A stretch of DNA of 64,000 bases. Origin: Holzapfeliella saturejae (GTDB taxonomy: Bacteria > Bacillota > Bacilli > Lactobacillales > Lactobacillaceae). The notes beneath the pieces were generated by a model that saw only the letters and a program-made list of their open reading frames with translations, had not been told where the DNA came from and made no database searches. Shown here in pieces: positions 1 to 6,630 of the stretch. Location of the stretch: assembly GCF_037546065.1 (NCBI RefSeq), contig NZ_JAWMWG010000004.1, positions 42,770-106,769 on the forward strand, given 5' to 3'. Made by a program: the position numbers and the translations under genes. Position 1 is the first letter of the stretch. Each line of letters starts with the position of its first letter.

Positions 1-417
1 GAAACAGCAGAACTAACACCAGCTGAATTATTGACTATTTTAAAAGAACGGACCAAAGTGTTTGTCGTCGAACAAAAAAGTCCCTATCAAGAAGTTGATG
101 ATTGGGATAATCAGGCCATCCATGTTATGTTTTGGACAGACAATCATGAATTGGCAGCTTATGCCCGTATTTTAAACAAAGGCGACTTTATTAGTTTTGG
201 TCGAGTATTAGTTACACGAACATTTAGAAAACAAAAATTAGGCAAAAAGTTGGTGCAAACAGTATTAGATGAGATTAATCAAAGATTTCCCAATCAACTT
301 ATTCAAATTGCGGCCCAGTCTTATTTGCAGAAATTCTATGGCAGTTTTGGTTTTCAAGTGAGTTCTCCTGAGTATTTAGAAGATAATATTCCACATATTA
401 ATATGATTTTAAAATAG
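1..417 (+). CDS. ElaA-type GNAT acetyltransferase (5' end cut off)
   Basis: The reading frame is open from base 1, so the gene begins before the window. The visible 138 codons carry the ElaA-like signature: an ERTKVFVVEQ segment near the start followed by PYQEVD, then a GRVLV strand and an R-x-x-KLGKKLV acetyl-CoA binding loop, and an AAQSYLQKFYGSFGF segment typical of the C-terminal GNAT half. The family transfers an acetyl group from acetyl-CoA to a small, usually unknown, substrate in the cytoplasm. Full-length ElaA proteins are about 150 residues, so only roughly 10-15 residues are missing. No terminator is obvious after the stop; a very AT-rich stretch leads to the next promoter. Confidence 0.85.
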   Translation, partial: ETAELTPAELLTILKERTKVFVVEQKSPYQEVDDWDNQAIHVMFWTDNHELAAYARILNKGDFISFGRVLVTRTFRKQKLGKKLVQTVLDEINQRFPNQLIQIAAQSYLQKFYGSFGFQVSSPEYLEDNIPHINMILK

Positions 418-479
418 TATAATATCGTTTAATATGTTGTAGTATAATATATTATATTTTCGCCATAATGTATTCATTT

Positions 480-512
480 TGTAACGATTTAGTAACAATA
501 CTCTGCTAGAAT
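480..512 (+). promoter_or_regulatory. WalR-like box and promoter of the C39 peptidase gene
   Basis: TGTAAC-GATTT-AGTAAC at 480-496 is one base away from the WalR (YycF) consensus of two TGTAAN half-sites separated by five bases. It is followed by a -10-like TAGAAT at 507-512 with no recognisable -35 box, as expected of an activator-dependent promoter. WalRK controls cell-wall hydrolase genes in Firmicutes, and the downstream gene encodes a secreted peptidase-like protein. The site is inferred from pattern and context only. Confidence 0.4.
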
Positions 513-555
513 TATCATGATTACATGAGGTAGCGTAACGGAGGAAGAAGTTACA

Positions 556-1689
556 ATGAACAAAAAAAATAAACTAGTTTCAACTTTAACACTGGCATCT
601 TTAGTATTGGGAGTTGCAACAGCAACACAACACGAAGTAAAAGCTGATACCGGATTGCAAATTGCAACGGGTAACTACATCGATGGCCAAAAAATAGCAT
701 CATGGCAAAACGTGACAACTAACCCAACAGTTAAGAATTATTTACCAAATGATGGTCAATGGTTAGTTCACAATGAAGCAAAAGATCCACAAGGTCACTC
801 TTATTATTTAGTAGGAAATAATGAATATGTGATGGCCAAATATACTGACTTATTGGGTGAAAACTCAGAACAAGCAATGGATGCGACGGTGACTATTGAT
901 TATATTCCAGGATACAATTTAAGAATCTGGTCAGAACCAAACAGCACACAAGCAACTGGTATTGTGCAACATCAACAAGACTATCATGCTTATAAAAGAC
1001 GTGTTGTTCACGGTAAAACTTGGTATGAAATTGGTGCTAATCAGTGGGTAAATGGTGATTATGCTAAAATCAAGATTGAAGAAAAACGTGAAGATAAAAA
1101 TGATAATCAACAAATTGAACCTGAAGCACCAGCAACTAACCCACAACAATTATTTGCTCAGCAAACTTCAGCTAAATTAAAGCAAGACAGTTTAAATTCT
1201 CATTTGATTTTACAAACTGATGAACGTTATAAGAGTTTACCTTACGGAACAGGAGATGGAACTCTTGATAAGAATGGCTGTGCAATTACATCATTAGCAA
1301 TGGTTAGTGCCTTCTTTGACAACTCAATCAAAACATCTCCTGCAGATATTTTGAATTGGTCAGGTAGTCGTTACTTTATTGATGGCCAAGGTACATCTTG
1401 GGATATTTTTCCAGATTTTGCGACACAATTTGGTTATCAATTTCACGATTTAGGTAATGACATCAACAACGCAATACCTTACTTGAAACAAGGGATTCCT
1501 GTTGTTATTTCGGTTGGTCCTGGTCAGTTTACTGGAAGTGGCCATTTAATGGTGCTATCTTATGCTGACGATAACGGGATTAGATTACTTGATCCAAATG
1601 ATAGTCCAGATAAAAATCACAGTTTGACGATTTATAGTCCTGCTGAAATTCAAAAAGATATGATGCATATTTGGGCTTTTACTAAATAA
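556..1689 (+). CDS. Secreted C39-family peptidase with SH3-like cell-wall domain
   Basis: The 377-residue protein has a clear Sec signal peptide: a lysine-rich start, a hydrophobic stretch at about residues 8-23 and a likely cleavage after VKA near 30. Residues about 35-175 form one or two SH3/SLAP-like modules, which usually bind the cell wall. A charged linker with many E, K and Q follows. The C-terminal 160 residues look like a C39_2 papain-fold peptidase, with Cys242 in DKNGCAITSLAM, His330 in GSGHLMVL and a following LLDPND aspartate. The start is set by GGAGG about ten bases upstream. Likely role is cleavage of a peptide or wall component outside the cell; the substrate is unknown. A WalR-like site precedes it and a strong terminator follows. 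Confidence 0.85.
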   Translation: MNKKNKLVSTLTLASLVLGVATATQHEVKADTGLQIATGNYIDGQKIASWQNVTTNPTVKNYLPNDGQWLVHNEAKDPQGHSYYLVGNNEYVMAKYTDLLGENSEQAMDATVTIDYIPGYNLRIWSEPNSTQATGIVQHQQDYHAYKRRVVHGKTWYEIGANQWVNGDYAKIKIEEKREDKNDNQQIEPEAPATNPQQLFAQQTSAKLKQDSLNSHLILQTDERYKSLPYGTGDGTLDKNGCAITSLAMVSAFFDNSIKTSPADILNWSGSRYFIDGQGTSWDIFPDFATQFGYQFHDLGNDINNAIPYLKQGIPVVISVGPGQFTGSGHLMVLSYADDNGIRLLDPNDSPDKNHSLTIYSPAEIQKDMMHIWAFTK

Positions 1690-1730
1690 TAGCGTACAAT
1701 ATATCATTTCATAATATAATATGTTATGAA

Positions 1731-1760
1731 AAACCACTTCTTAATGAAGTGGTTTTTTTG
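1731..1760. terminator. Bidirectional terminator
   Basis: AAAACCACTTC pairs with GAAGTGGTTTT around a short loop and has T-runs in both directions. It ends the C39 gene and the convergent MFS gene, whose last codons lie inside the stem. Confidence 0.85.
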
Positions 1761-2991
1761 TTAGATAACCTAACCAAAAGTTAAGGATAATAGTCACTAA
1801 AGCATAGCCAATAAAGAAATAATAGCTGAAGTAACTATTGGTTGAGGCTAGTAGTGGAAAGATGAAACTGGTAATGGGTGGCATTATAACAAGGACTGAA
1901 TTAACAGTTGTAATGATACCCCCTAGTTGTATTGCTGGATATTTTTGGATAACTAGTGTGGTAAATCGAGGTGAGATAATCCCAATTAAGCTACCTGTGA
2001 TTCCAACAGATAAAAAAATAATAGCGACTTGATTAACTAAAAATCCAAGCCCCAGCAGTATTAAAAAACCATTAGCCACTAGTGCTAGATTTCGAGTTGA
2101 AATTTTGGTTAAGCAAATAGAACTGAGACTATTACCTATAATCATAGAAATAGTGATTGTAGCTGATAATAGCGAAATCATAAGAGCACTGGTATCAGCT
2201 GAAATAGGAGCGTTACTTTGCAAAAATAAAACATAAATCGGTGTTAATCCACCTAAACTCCCATTGAGCAAAGCTAATTGAAGCAAATCATTTAAAATGG
2301 GTTTGTTGTTTACTAAACTACGGAAGTTAGTTTTAATTAACTTCCAGCTTGGCTGTTTTTGAATTGACAGTTGCTGGTTGTAAGGTACAAGCTTGGCTTT
2401 TAATTGCCAAAACCCTATGGCTACAATCAAAAAGATAAGGGCATTTAGCCCAGAAATTGTTTTGGGCAGAAAAATCGTCATTAAGTAAGCTCCTAAAAAT
2501 GTTGCCATAGCACTTAGTAGCTGAGAAGTAATGCTAATAAGGCTTTGAGCTTTTGGCATGTCAGCTGGTTGGACCATCAATTTGGTAAAAGGAGCTATGA
2601 GAGCTGATGAATAGTTGCCAAGTAAATCAGATAAAAAGTTGAACGCGGCAATACTTAAAATTAATGTCATCGTTGGTGTGTAATTAAGTAATATACCGAT
2701 AAATAAATATAAGGCAAAGCGAAGAAATCCAGTCCGAATCAATTGGTTAGGCTTATGAGGGTTTTGATCAGCTAAACTGCCTAAAAAAATACCCAACAGT
2801 AAGGGCAGGGTTTCAGAAATAGCAATGATAGTGATGGCAAGATGCGGTTTGGGAAGAGTAGCCGCAATGGATAAGAGAACCGTGTAGAAGAGTCTATCAC
2901 CGATTTTTGAAAAAAGATTAATACTAGCTAACTGTGTAAATCCCGGATTTTCTTTGAGAAATAGTAGTTGCTTACGAATGAGGTTAAACAT
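1741..2991 (-). CDS. MFS transporter
   Basis: The protein of about 416 residues is almost entirely hydrophobic, with about 12 predicted membrane helices and the usual major-facilitator loop features (LGIFLGSLADQNP resembles the loop 2-3 motif A). I place the start at MFNLIRKQ because AAAGGAG lies eight bases upstream; the longer frame to 3063 has no ribosome site and runs through the promoter. MFS proteins of this type usually export drugs or metabolites; nothing here identifies the substrate. It is transcribed divergently from the Rgg gene at 3090 and a perfect dyad lies between the two, so the regulator may control it. Confidence 0.85.
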   Translation of the reverse strand: MFNLIRKQLLFLKENPGFTQLASINLFSKIGDRLFYTVLLSIAATLPKPHLAITIIAISETLPLLLGIFLGSLADQNPHKPNQLIRTGFLRFALYLFIGILLNYTPTMTLILSIAAFNFLSDLLGNYSSALIAPFTKLMVQPADMPKAQSLISITSQLLSAMATFLGAYLMTIFLPKTISGLNALIFLIVAIGFWQLKAKLVPYNQQLSIQKQPSWKLIKTNFRSLVNNKPILNDLLQLALLNGSLGGLTPIYVLFLQSNAPISADTSALMISLLSATITISMIIGNSLSSICLTKISTRNLALVANGFLILLGLGFLVNQVAIIFLSVGITGSLIGIISPRFTTLVIQKYPAIQLGGIITTVNSVLVIMPPITSFIFPLLASTNSYFSYYFFIGYALVTIILNFWLGYLTKKPLH

Positions 2992-3055
2992 GTCAGTCAC
3001 TCCTTTAAATTTAATAAGCCTATTGTCTGTGATAAGATAGCTAAAATGAAATAAA

Positions 3056-3071
3056 GTCAACAAAAGTTGAC
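3056..3071. promoter_or_regulatory. Dyad operator candidate between MFS and Rgg genes
   Basis: GTCAAC-AAAA-GTTGAC is a perfect 6-4-6 inverted repeat in the 98-base divergent region. Its left arm overlaps a minus-strand TTGACT that would be the -35 box of the MFS gene, and it lies 19 bases before the Rgg start codon. A regulator bound here could control both genes. Confidence 0.45.
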
Positions 3072-3089
3072 CAATTAAGGAGGAGTTCG

Positions 3090-3917
3090 ATGTATGGACC
3101 TGTTATTCAAAAAATTAGACAAGGCAAAAATTTGAGTTTTAAAGCTGTTTATACAGGTGTATGTTCTAAGACGAATGCGATTAAGTTTGAAAAAGGAGAA
3201 CGGCAATTGGCAGCTGATAAATTTGCTAATGTTTTAGCTCATCTAATGCTGAGCTTCTCAGAATTTTTGTGGATTAAAGCTAATTATGAACCTTCTCCCT
3301 CCCTGTATTATCAGTATGAAGCGAGCCAAAGTTGGAATCAAAATAAACGAGAATTATTTAATCAACAAATTCGCTCACTAGAACAAAGCTCAGTTAAAAT
3401 TGAACGTTTAAAATTAGCAAGTTTTCGGCTATTAAAGGACTATCAAAATCAGCAAGACCTTAGTAAAGAAGAACTGACTTTAGTTACTACTTATTTTTCA
3501 GAATTGTCATTATGGACACTAGCTGACCTGAAATTTTTTGCAAATAATTGTTACGTTTTACCATACGACTTGTTGAAACAACTATTAGCAGAGGCAGTAA
3601 AGGTCTACTCACGTTATGGCTACTTCAAAAACAGTCACGAAATAGTAGCGACAGTTATCGTTAATAGTGTAGATTGTATGATTGCTAATCAAGATTTTAA
3701 TTTGGCCAATACATATCTTGATTTTTTAGATAATCAGATTCTAGGCGAATTTAAGTTGATGAGTTATCAACTGCTTAGTCGATATTATCGAGCTAAAATT
3801 TTATTTTTGTTTATTGATAAGAAAAAAGGAAAACAAGATCTTAACCAAGTTTTAGAGATTGCCAAGTATTTAAATAGTCAGTTAATTGCTGATGAAATCA
3901 AGGGATTGTTAAATTAA
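3090..3917 (+). CDS. Rgg/GadR/MutR-family transcriptional regulator
   Basis: The 275-residue protein has an N-terminal XRE-type helix-turn-helix (about residues 5-65, with the Rgg-typical IKFEKGERQLAADKFANVL) and a long all-helical C-terminal region of tetratricopeptide-like repeats, the usual Rgg layout and length. Rgg proteins bind DNA and are often switched by short hydrophobic peptides re-imported by Opp. The start is set by AAGGAGGAG about six bases upstream. It is divergent from the MFS transporter and lies directly before the two MESAI leader units; whether it controls either is not shown by sequence. No intrinsic terminator is obvious before the next promoter at 3951. Confidence 0.85.
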   Translation: MYGPVIQKIRQGKNLSFKAVYTGVCSKTNAIKFEKGERQLAADKFANVLAHLMLSFSEFLWIKANYEPSPSLYYQYEASQSWNQNKRELFNQQIRSLEQSSVKIERLKLASFRLLKDYQNQQDLSKEELTLVTTYFSELSLWTLADLKFFANNCYVLPYDLLKQLLAEAVKVYSRYGYFKNSHEIVATVIVNSVDCMIANQDFNLANTYLDFLDNQILGEFKLMSYQLLSRYYRAKILFLFIDKKKGKQDLNQVLEIAKYLNSQLIADEIKGLLN

Positions 3918-3950
3918 ACTGAAAAAATTAAAAAAAACTGAATTTAAGGG

Positions 3951-3988
3951 TTGCATTTTTAATTTAACCGGTTATAATTGGTAACAAG
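3951..3988 (+). promoter_or_regulatory. Promoter A of the first MESAI leader unit
   Basis: TTGCAT at 3951-3956, a 16-base spacer and TATAAT at 3973-3978, followed two bases later by GTAACAAG. The same arrangement, with the same spacer length and much of the same spacer sequence, recurs at 4607-4644. Confidence 0.7.
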
Positions 3989-4080
3989 ATTTAGTTAAGA
4001 GCTCACATCAAAGGGTATCAGCTATTTCGAAAAATCATTATTGAATTAATGAGGACAATTTGAAAGAGGGGGTGGTTCCA

Positions 4081-4185
4081 ATGGAATCTGCGATTGCAAG
4101 TTCAACCGATGATTATTTTTTAGAGGTGAAGCAAGATCAACACCTTTATGATTCTGTTAGACCGCCTACGGATGTAGGTGGCTAA
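4081..4185 (+). CDS. Short leader ORF A (34 codons, MESAI family)
   Basis: An ORF too short for routine gene finding, starting MESAIASSTDDY and ending PPTDVGG. It is preceded by a G-rich ribosome site (GAGGGGGTGG) seven or so bases before the ATG. Its first five codons, and the ribosome site before them, match those of the ORF at 4706 almost base for base. Its last codons and stop lie inside a strong hairpin that ends six bases before the ribosome site of the 90-residue gene. That layout suggests a regulatory leader peptide whose translation opens or closes the hairpin; a secreted signal is less likely because there is no hydrophobic signal segment. No known family recognised. Confidence 0.55.
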   Translation: MESAIASSTDDYFLEVKQDQHLYDSVRPPTDVGG

Positions 4186-4186
4186 C
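4156..4186 (+). promoter_or_regulatory. Leader hairpin over the end of ORF A
   Basis: GTTAG and CCGCCTAC (4156-4169, with one bulged A) pair with GTAGGTGG and CTAAC (4174-4186) around a GGAT loop: 13 base pairs including one G-U. The TAA stop of leader ORF A is in the 3' arm. There is no T-run, so it is not a terminator. The ribosome site AAGGAG of the next gene begins at 4193. Confidence 0.65.
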
Positions 4187-4206
4187 CAATGTAAGGAGAG
4201 ATTACT

Positions 4207-4479
4207 ATGACTGCACAAGCCAAAGCAACAAATGCAACGTTAACCAAACCGAAACCCACGAAAGGATACATGACATCATTACGTCAAGTCTTTCGTGAGC
4301 AGAAAACAAAATTAATGTCTAAATATAGCAAACAGGTAACAGCTGAAGCTTTAGCAGACCGAGTCTCTCGCCACCGAATTCATTTAACTCGATTAAAATC
4401 TGAATTCGAAAAAATGCGATATTCTTCAAATTTTGAAGCACATCAAACAATGATTAACGTTCGTTTTTCCAGCGGATAG
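4207..4479 (+). CDS. Unknown basic 90-residue protein
   Basis: I do not recognise this protein. The first 20 residues are rich in T, K, A and P and probably disordered (NATLTKPKPTKG). Residues 22-75 are strongly charged and likely helical, with many R, K and E, and could bind nucleic acid or a protein partner. There is no membrane segment or signal peptide. AAGGAGAG lies eight bases before the ATG, and the gene sits 21 bases behind leader ORF A, with which it must be co-transcribed. A terminator follows at 4539. Translation may be coupled to the leader through the hairpin at 4156-4186. Confidence 0.65.
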   Translation: MTAQAKATNATLTKPKPTKGYMTSLRQVFREQKTKLMSKYSKQVTAEALADRVSRHRIHLTRLKSEFEKMRYSSNFEAHQTMINVRFSSG

Positions 4480-4538
4480 AGTAAAATTATTATGTAAATA
4501 AAAGTGTCATGAAATAAGTAGCGATTATTAATTATGGA

Positions 4539-4583
4539 GTCCACAAATGCAGTGTTTACCCACTAAATTTGTGGACTTTTTTA
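4539..4583 (+). terminator. Terminator after the 90-residue gene
   Basis: GTCCACAAAT pairs with ATTTGTGGAC across a loop of about 18 bases, followed by a run of seven T. It separates the two leader units. Confidence 0.8.
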
Positions 4584-4606
4584 TTAAAAATAAATTAAAA
4601 TAGATG

Positions 4607-4644
4607 TTGACTTTTTAATTTTATACGTTACACTAAGTAACAAG
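4607..4644 (+). promoter_or_regulatory. Promoter B of the second MESAI leader unit
   Basis: TTGACT at 4607-4612, a 16-base spacer and TACACT at 4629-4634, followed two bases later by GTAACAAG. Spacer start (TTTTAATTT) and the GTAACAAG initial region are the same as in promoter A. Confidence 0.65.
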
Positions 4645-4705
4645 TTAAGTGATAGGCCAATTGTAATTGTCCTTTTTAACAACAAACTAACAGGAGGTGG
4701 TCGAC

Positions 4706-4792
4706 ATGGAGTCTGCGATTAGTCACATTTCAGATGAAGGTCCAATTAATATTATGAATTTAACTATGTTAGGCCACTTTTTGGTCGTTTGA
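4706..4792 (+). CDS. Short leader ORF B (28 codons, MESAI family)
   Basis: Second copy of the leader: MESAISHISDEG, then a more hydrophobic end, LTMLGHFLVV. It has an excellent ribosome site (CAGGAGGTGG) six to eight bases before ATG. The stop TGA at 4790 lies in the internal loop of a weaker hairpin (GTT/AAC and GGAT/ATCC arms, 4787-4813) that ends three bases before the AAAAGGAGAG ribosome site of the hydratase-like gene. Apart from the first five codons it differs from ORF A, which argues that position and initial codons matter more than the full peptide. No known family recognised. Confidence 0.55.
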   Translation: MESAISHISDEGPINIMNLTMLGHFLVV

Positions 4793-4831
4793 GGATTAAG
4801 AAGTGATCCTAACTCAAAAGGAGAGCTTATT

Positions 4832-5647
4832 ATGACAGTTAATTTAAAGGAAAAATATCAACAATTATCTCAATTAGAAGAAAAAGTCGCACAAGACTTA
4901 TATCAAGCTTATCAAACTAAATCATCATTACAGATGGCCGATTACGAAGAAGCTGTTAAAACAGAAGAAGCGGCTTATCGTGTACAAAGACGCGTTATGG
5001 CACTAAAAAATGAGCCCTTAGGAGGTTATAAAGTCAGCCTAACAAGTCAAGAAACACAAAAAATGTTTGATTCAGATGAACCGCTTTATGGAGCTCAAGT
5101 TGCCTCTCATTTTGTCAAAAGTGGTAAAACATTGCGGATGAAACAAGATTTAATGGCACCATTAGCAGAGGTTGAATTAGTTTTTCGTGTAAAATCTGAT
5201 TTAAGTCCAAGTGACTCTTTAGCAGAATTAGCAGCTAAGACAAGTGTTGCACCAGGAGTGGAGGTTCCTGATTCTAGATTTGCAGAGTGGTTTCCGAGTT
5301 TATCCAAATATTTAGTGATGTCAGATTCAGCGGTTGGTGGATACGTTGTTTATGGCAAAGAGCTTGAAACTTCGAACTTTTCAATGGAACAGCTAAGCCG
5401 TGTGTCATGCCAATTGTTCCATGATAATCAAGAGGTTGCTGCGGGGAATTCAGCAGAAGTTTTAGGGAATCCACTAAATGCATTAAAATGGCTAGTTGAT
5501 AAACTAGCCAAACAAGGGGTAAAACTGTCAGCTGGCGAACGTGTATCTTCAGGTACATTTTTATTACCAGTTGCAGTAACTTCAGGTAACTGGCATGTCA
5601 AGTTTAACGATTATTTTGAAGATGTCCGCTTCAAAGTAACTGATTAA
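4832..5647 (+). CDS. 2-keto-4-pentenoate hydratase / fumarylacetoacetate hydrolase-like enzyme
   Basis: The 271 residues match the MhpD-like branch of the fumarylacetoacetate hydrolase fold: GGYKVSLTSQETQKMF near residue 66, DEPLYGAQVASHF after it, a central EVELVFRVKSDL strand with acidic metal ligands, and NPLNALKWLVDKLAKQG with LSAGERVSSGTFLLPV at the end. Family members hydrate or decarboxylate small 2-keto acids with a divalent metal in the cytoplasm. No aromatic catabolic genes lie nearby, so the true substrate here is unknown. AAAAGGAGAG precedes the ATG and the gene lies behind leader ORF B. A strong terminator follows. Confidence 0.75.
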   Translation: MTVNLKEKYQQLSQLEEKVAQDLYQAYQTKSSLQMADYEEAVKTEEAAYRVQRRVMALKNEPLGGYKVSLTSQETQKMFDSDEPLYGAQVASHFVKSGKTLRMKQDLMAPLAEVELVFRVKSDLSPSDSLAELAAKTSVAPGVEVPDSRFAEWFPSLSKYLVMSDSAVGGYVVYGKELETSNFSMEQLSRVSCQLFHDNQEVAAGNSAEVLGNPLNALKWLVDKLAKQGVKLSAGERVSSGTFLLPVAVTSGNWHVKFNDYFEDVRFKVTD

Positions 5648-5677
5648 GTCATTTTGTTCATTATAAATACACTCAAA

Positions 5678-5710
5678 AAAAGACTGTCTGAATTTCAGAC
5701 AGTCTTTTTT
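5678..5710. terminator. Bidirectional terminator
   Basis: AGACTGTCTG-AATTT-CAGACAGTCT with a T-run on each strand, between the convergent hydratase-like and MerR genes. Confidence 0.9.
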
Positions 5711-5719
5711 GATGCAAAG

Positions 5720-6547
5720 TTATAGTTTAATTTGTAATTCTGTAACAAAACTTTCTTCGTGATCACTGCTACTGTGATTAGGTGATGAAACTTCAATAAC
5801 CTGAGCTTTTTGATGACCTCTCAAAGTTTGGTAAGCCTTTTTTAGTCGTTTTAAGTAAGTTAAATAGTTATCTAAATTCCAATTGAACTTGATACAAAGA
5901 TAATGACCTTCATCTAAAGTTTTGATGAGGTCCGAATCAAAACTTGAATGAGGATTAAGAATCGTAACAAAAAGATACTGATAGTGAATATTAGATAGTC
6001 TTTGATAGTCATCAAGGGCAAAGACACAGTTATACTGATAGGCTTTGGCATCTAAGTTTTGTTGATCAAGTTGTGCGTAGAGGTCTCTAAAGTAGAGGTC
6101 AGGTTGAACCTCAGGTGTCACAGTCGCAACATCAGGCAAGGTTAAAACTTGCCTTGAGTCAATTTTTCTTTGATAAACTTCGCCATCTGGATAGCTGAGT
6201 AGTAAATTTTGGTCAGTTAATAACTCAATTTGATTATTTAATAATGCTTTAATGGCGTGAAGTTCAGTAAGTTGTTGATCAATTTCATGGCGATAGTTTT
6301 TGAGAAAGTGGCTGAGTTGTTTTGGTGGTAAAACAATAATTTCTTTAATTTGTTTAATAGAGATATCCAACCTTCTTAGATATTTAATCGTTTCTAAATA
6401 AAATAATTGCCGAATACCATAATAGCGGTAATGATTTTGTGGGTTAGTAAACTCTGGCTTAAACAAATCAATATTGTCATAATAGCGAAGTGTTTGAACT
6501 GAAATGTCTGCTAGCTTAGCAACTTCACCAATAGTTAAGTAGTCCAA
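5720..6547 (-). CDS. MerR-family regulator with GyrI-like ligand domain
   Basis: The 275-residue protein starts with a MerR winged helix (YLTIGEVAKLADISVQTLRYYDNIDLF) and the second half of the DNA-binding domain (YRYYGIRQLFYLETIKYLRRLDISIKQIKEI), then a coiled-coil linker at about 80-115 and a C-terminal domain of about 150 residues resembling BmrR/GyrI effector domains. This is the BmrR/TipA layout, in which a small hydrophobic or cationic ligand activates transcription by untwisting a long-spacer promoter. A MerR-type dyad lies just upstream, between this gene and the divergent arginase-fold gene, its likely target. Ribosome site AAAGGAG precedes the start. Confidence 0.88.
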   Translation of the reverse strand: MDYLTIGEVAKLADISVQTLRYYDNIDLFKPEFTNPQNHYRYYGIRQLFYLETIKYLRRLDISIKQIKEIIVLPPKQLSHFLKNYRHEIDQQLTELHAIKALLNNQIELLTDQNLLLSYPDGEVYQRKIDSRQVLTLPDVATVTPEVQPDLYFRDLYAQLDQQNLDAKAYQYNCVFALDDYQRLSNIHYQYLFVTILNPHSSFDSDLIKTLDEGHYLCIKFNWNLDNYLTYLKRLKKAYQTLRGHQKAQVIEVSSPNHSSSDHEESFVTELQIKL

Positions 6548-6566
6548 AATTTTTTCTCCTTTCGGG

Positions 6567-6597
6567 TTGACTCTATAGTTACTATAGGGTTTAGCCT
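6567..6597 (+). promoter_or_regulatory. MerR-type operator/promoter
   Basis: ACTCTATAGT-T-ACTATAGGGT at 6570-6590 is a near-perfect dyad. It lies between TTGACT (6567-6572) and a poor -10 (TAGCCT, 6592-6597), giving a 19-base spacer, which is the spacing that MerR proteins correct. It points toward the arginase-fold gene at 6631. Confidence 0.6.
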
Positions 6598-6630
6598 TAC
6601 TATATCAAATTTTAGAAAGAAGGCTAATAT

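Noticed and set aside
2989..3063. Longer MFS start at 3063
   Set aside because: It runs through the divergent promoter and has no ribosome site; AAAGGAG fits the start at 2991.
4081..4792. Leader ORFs A and B as SHP-type pheromones for the adjacent Rgg
   Set aside because: SHP peptides begin with a basic and hydrophobic secretion segment; these begin MESAI and are acidic. ORF A happens to end in VGG like some SHP peptides, but this alone is not enough.
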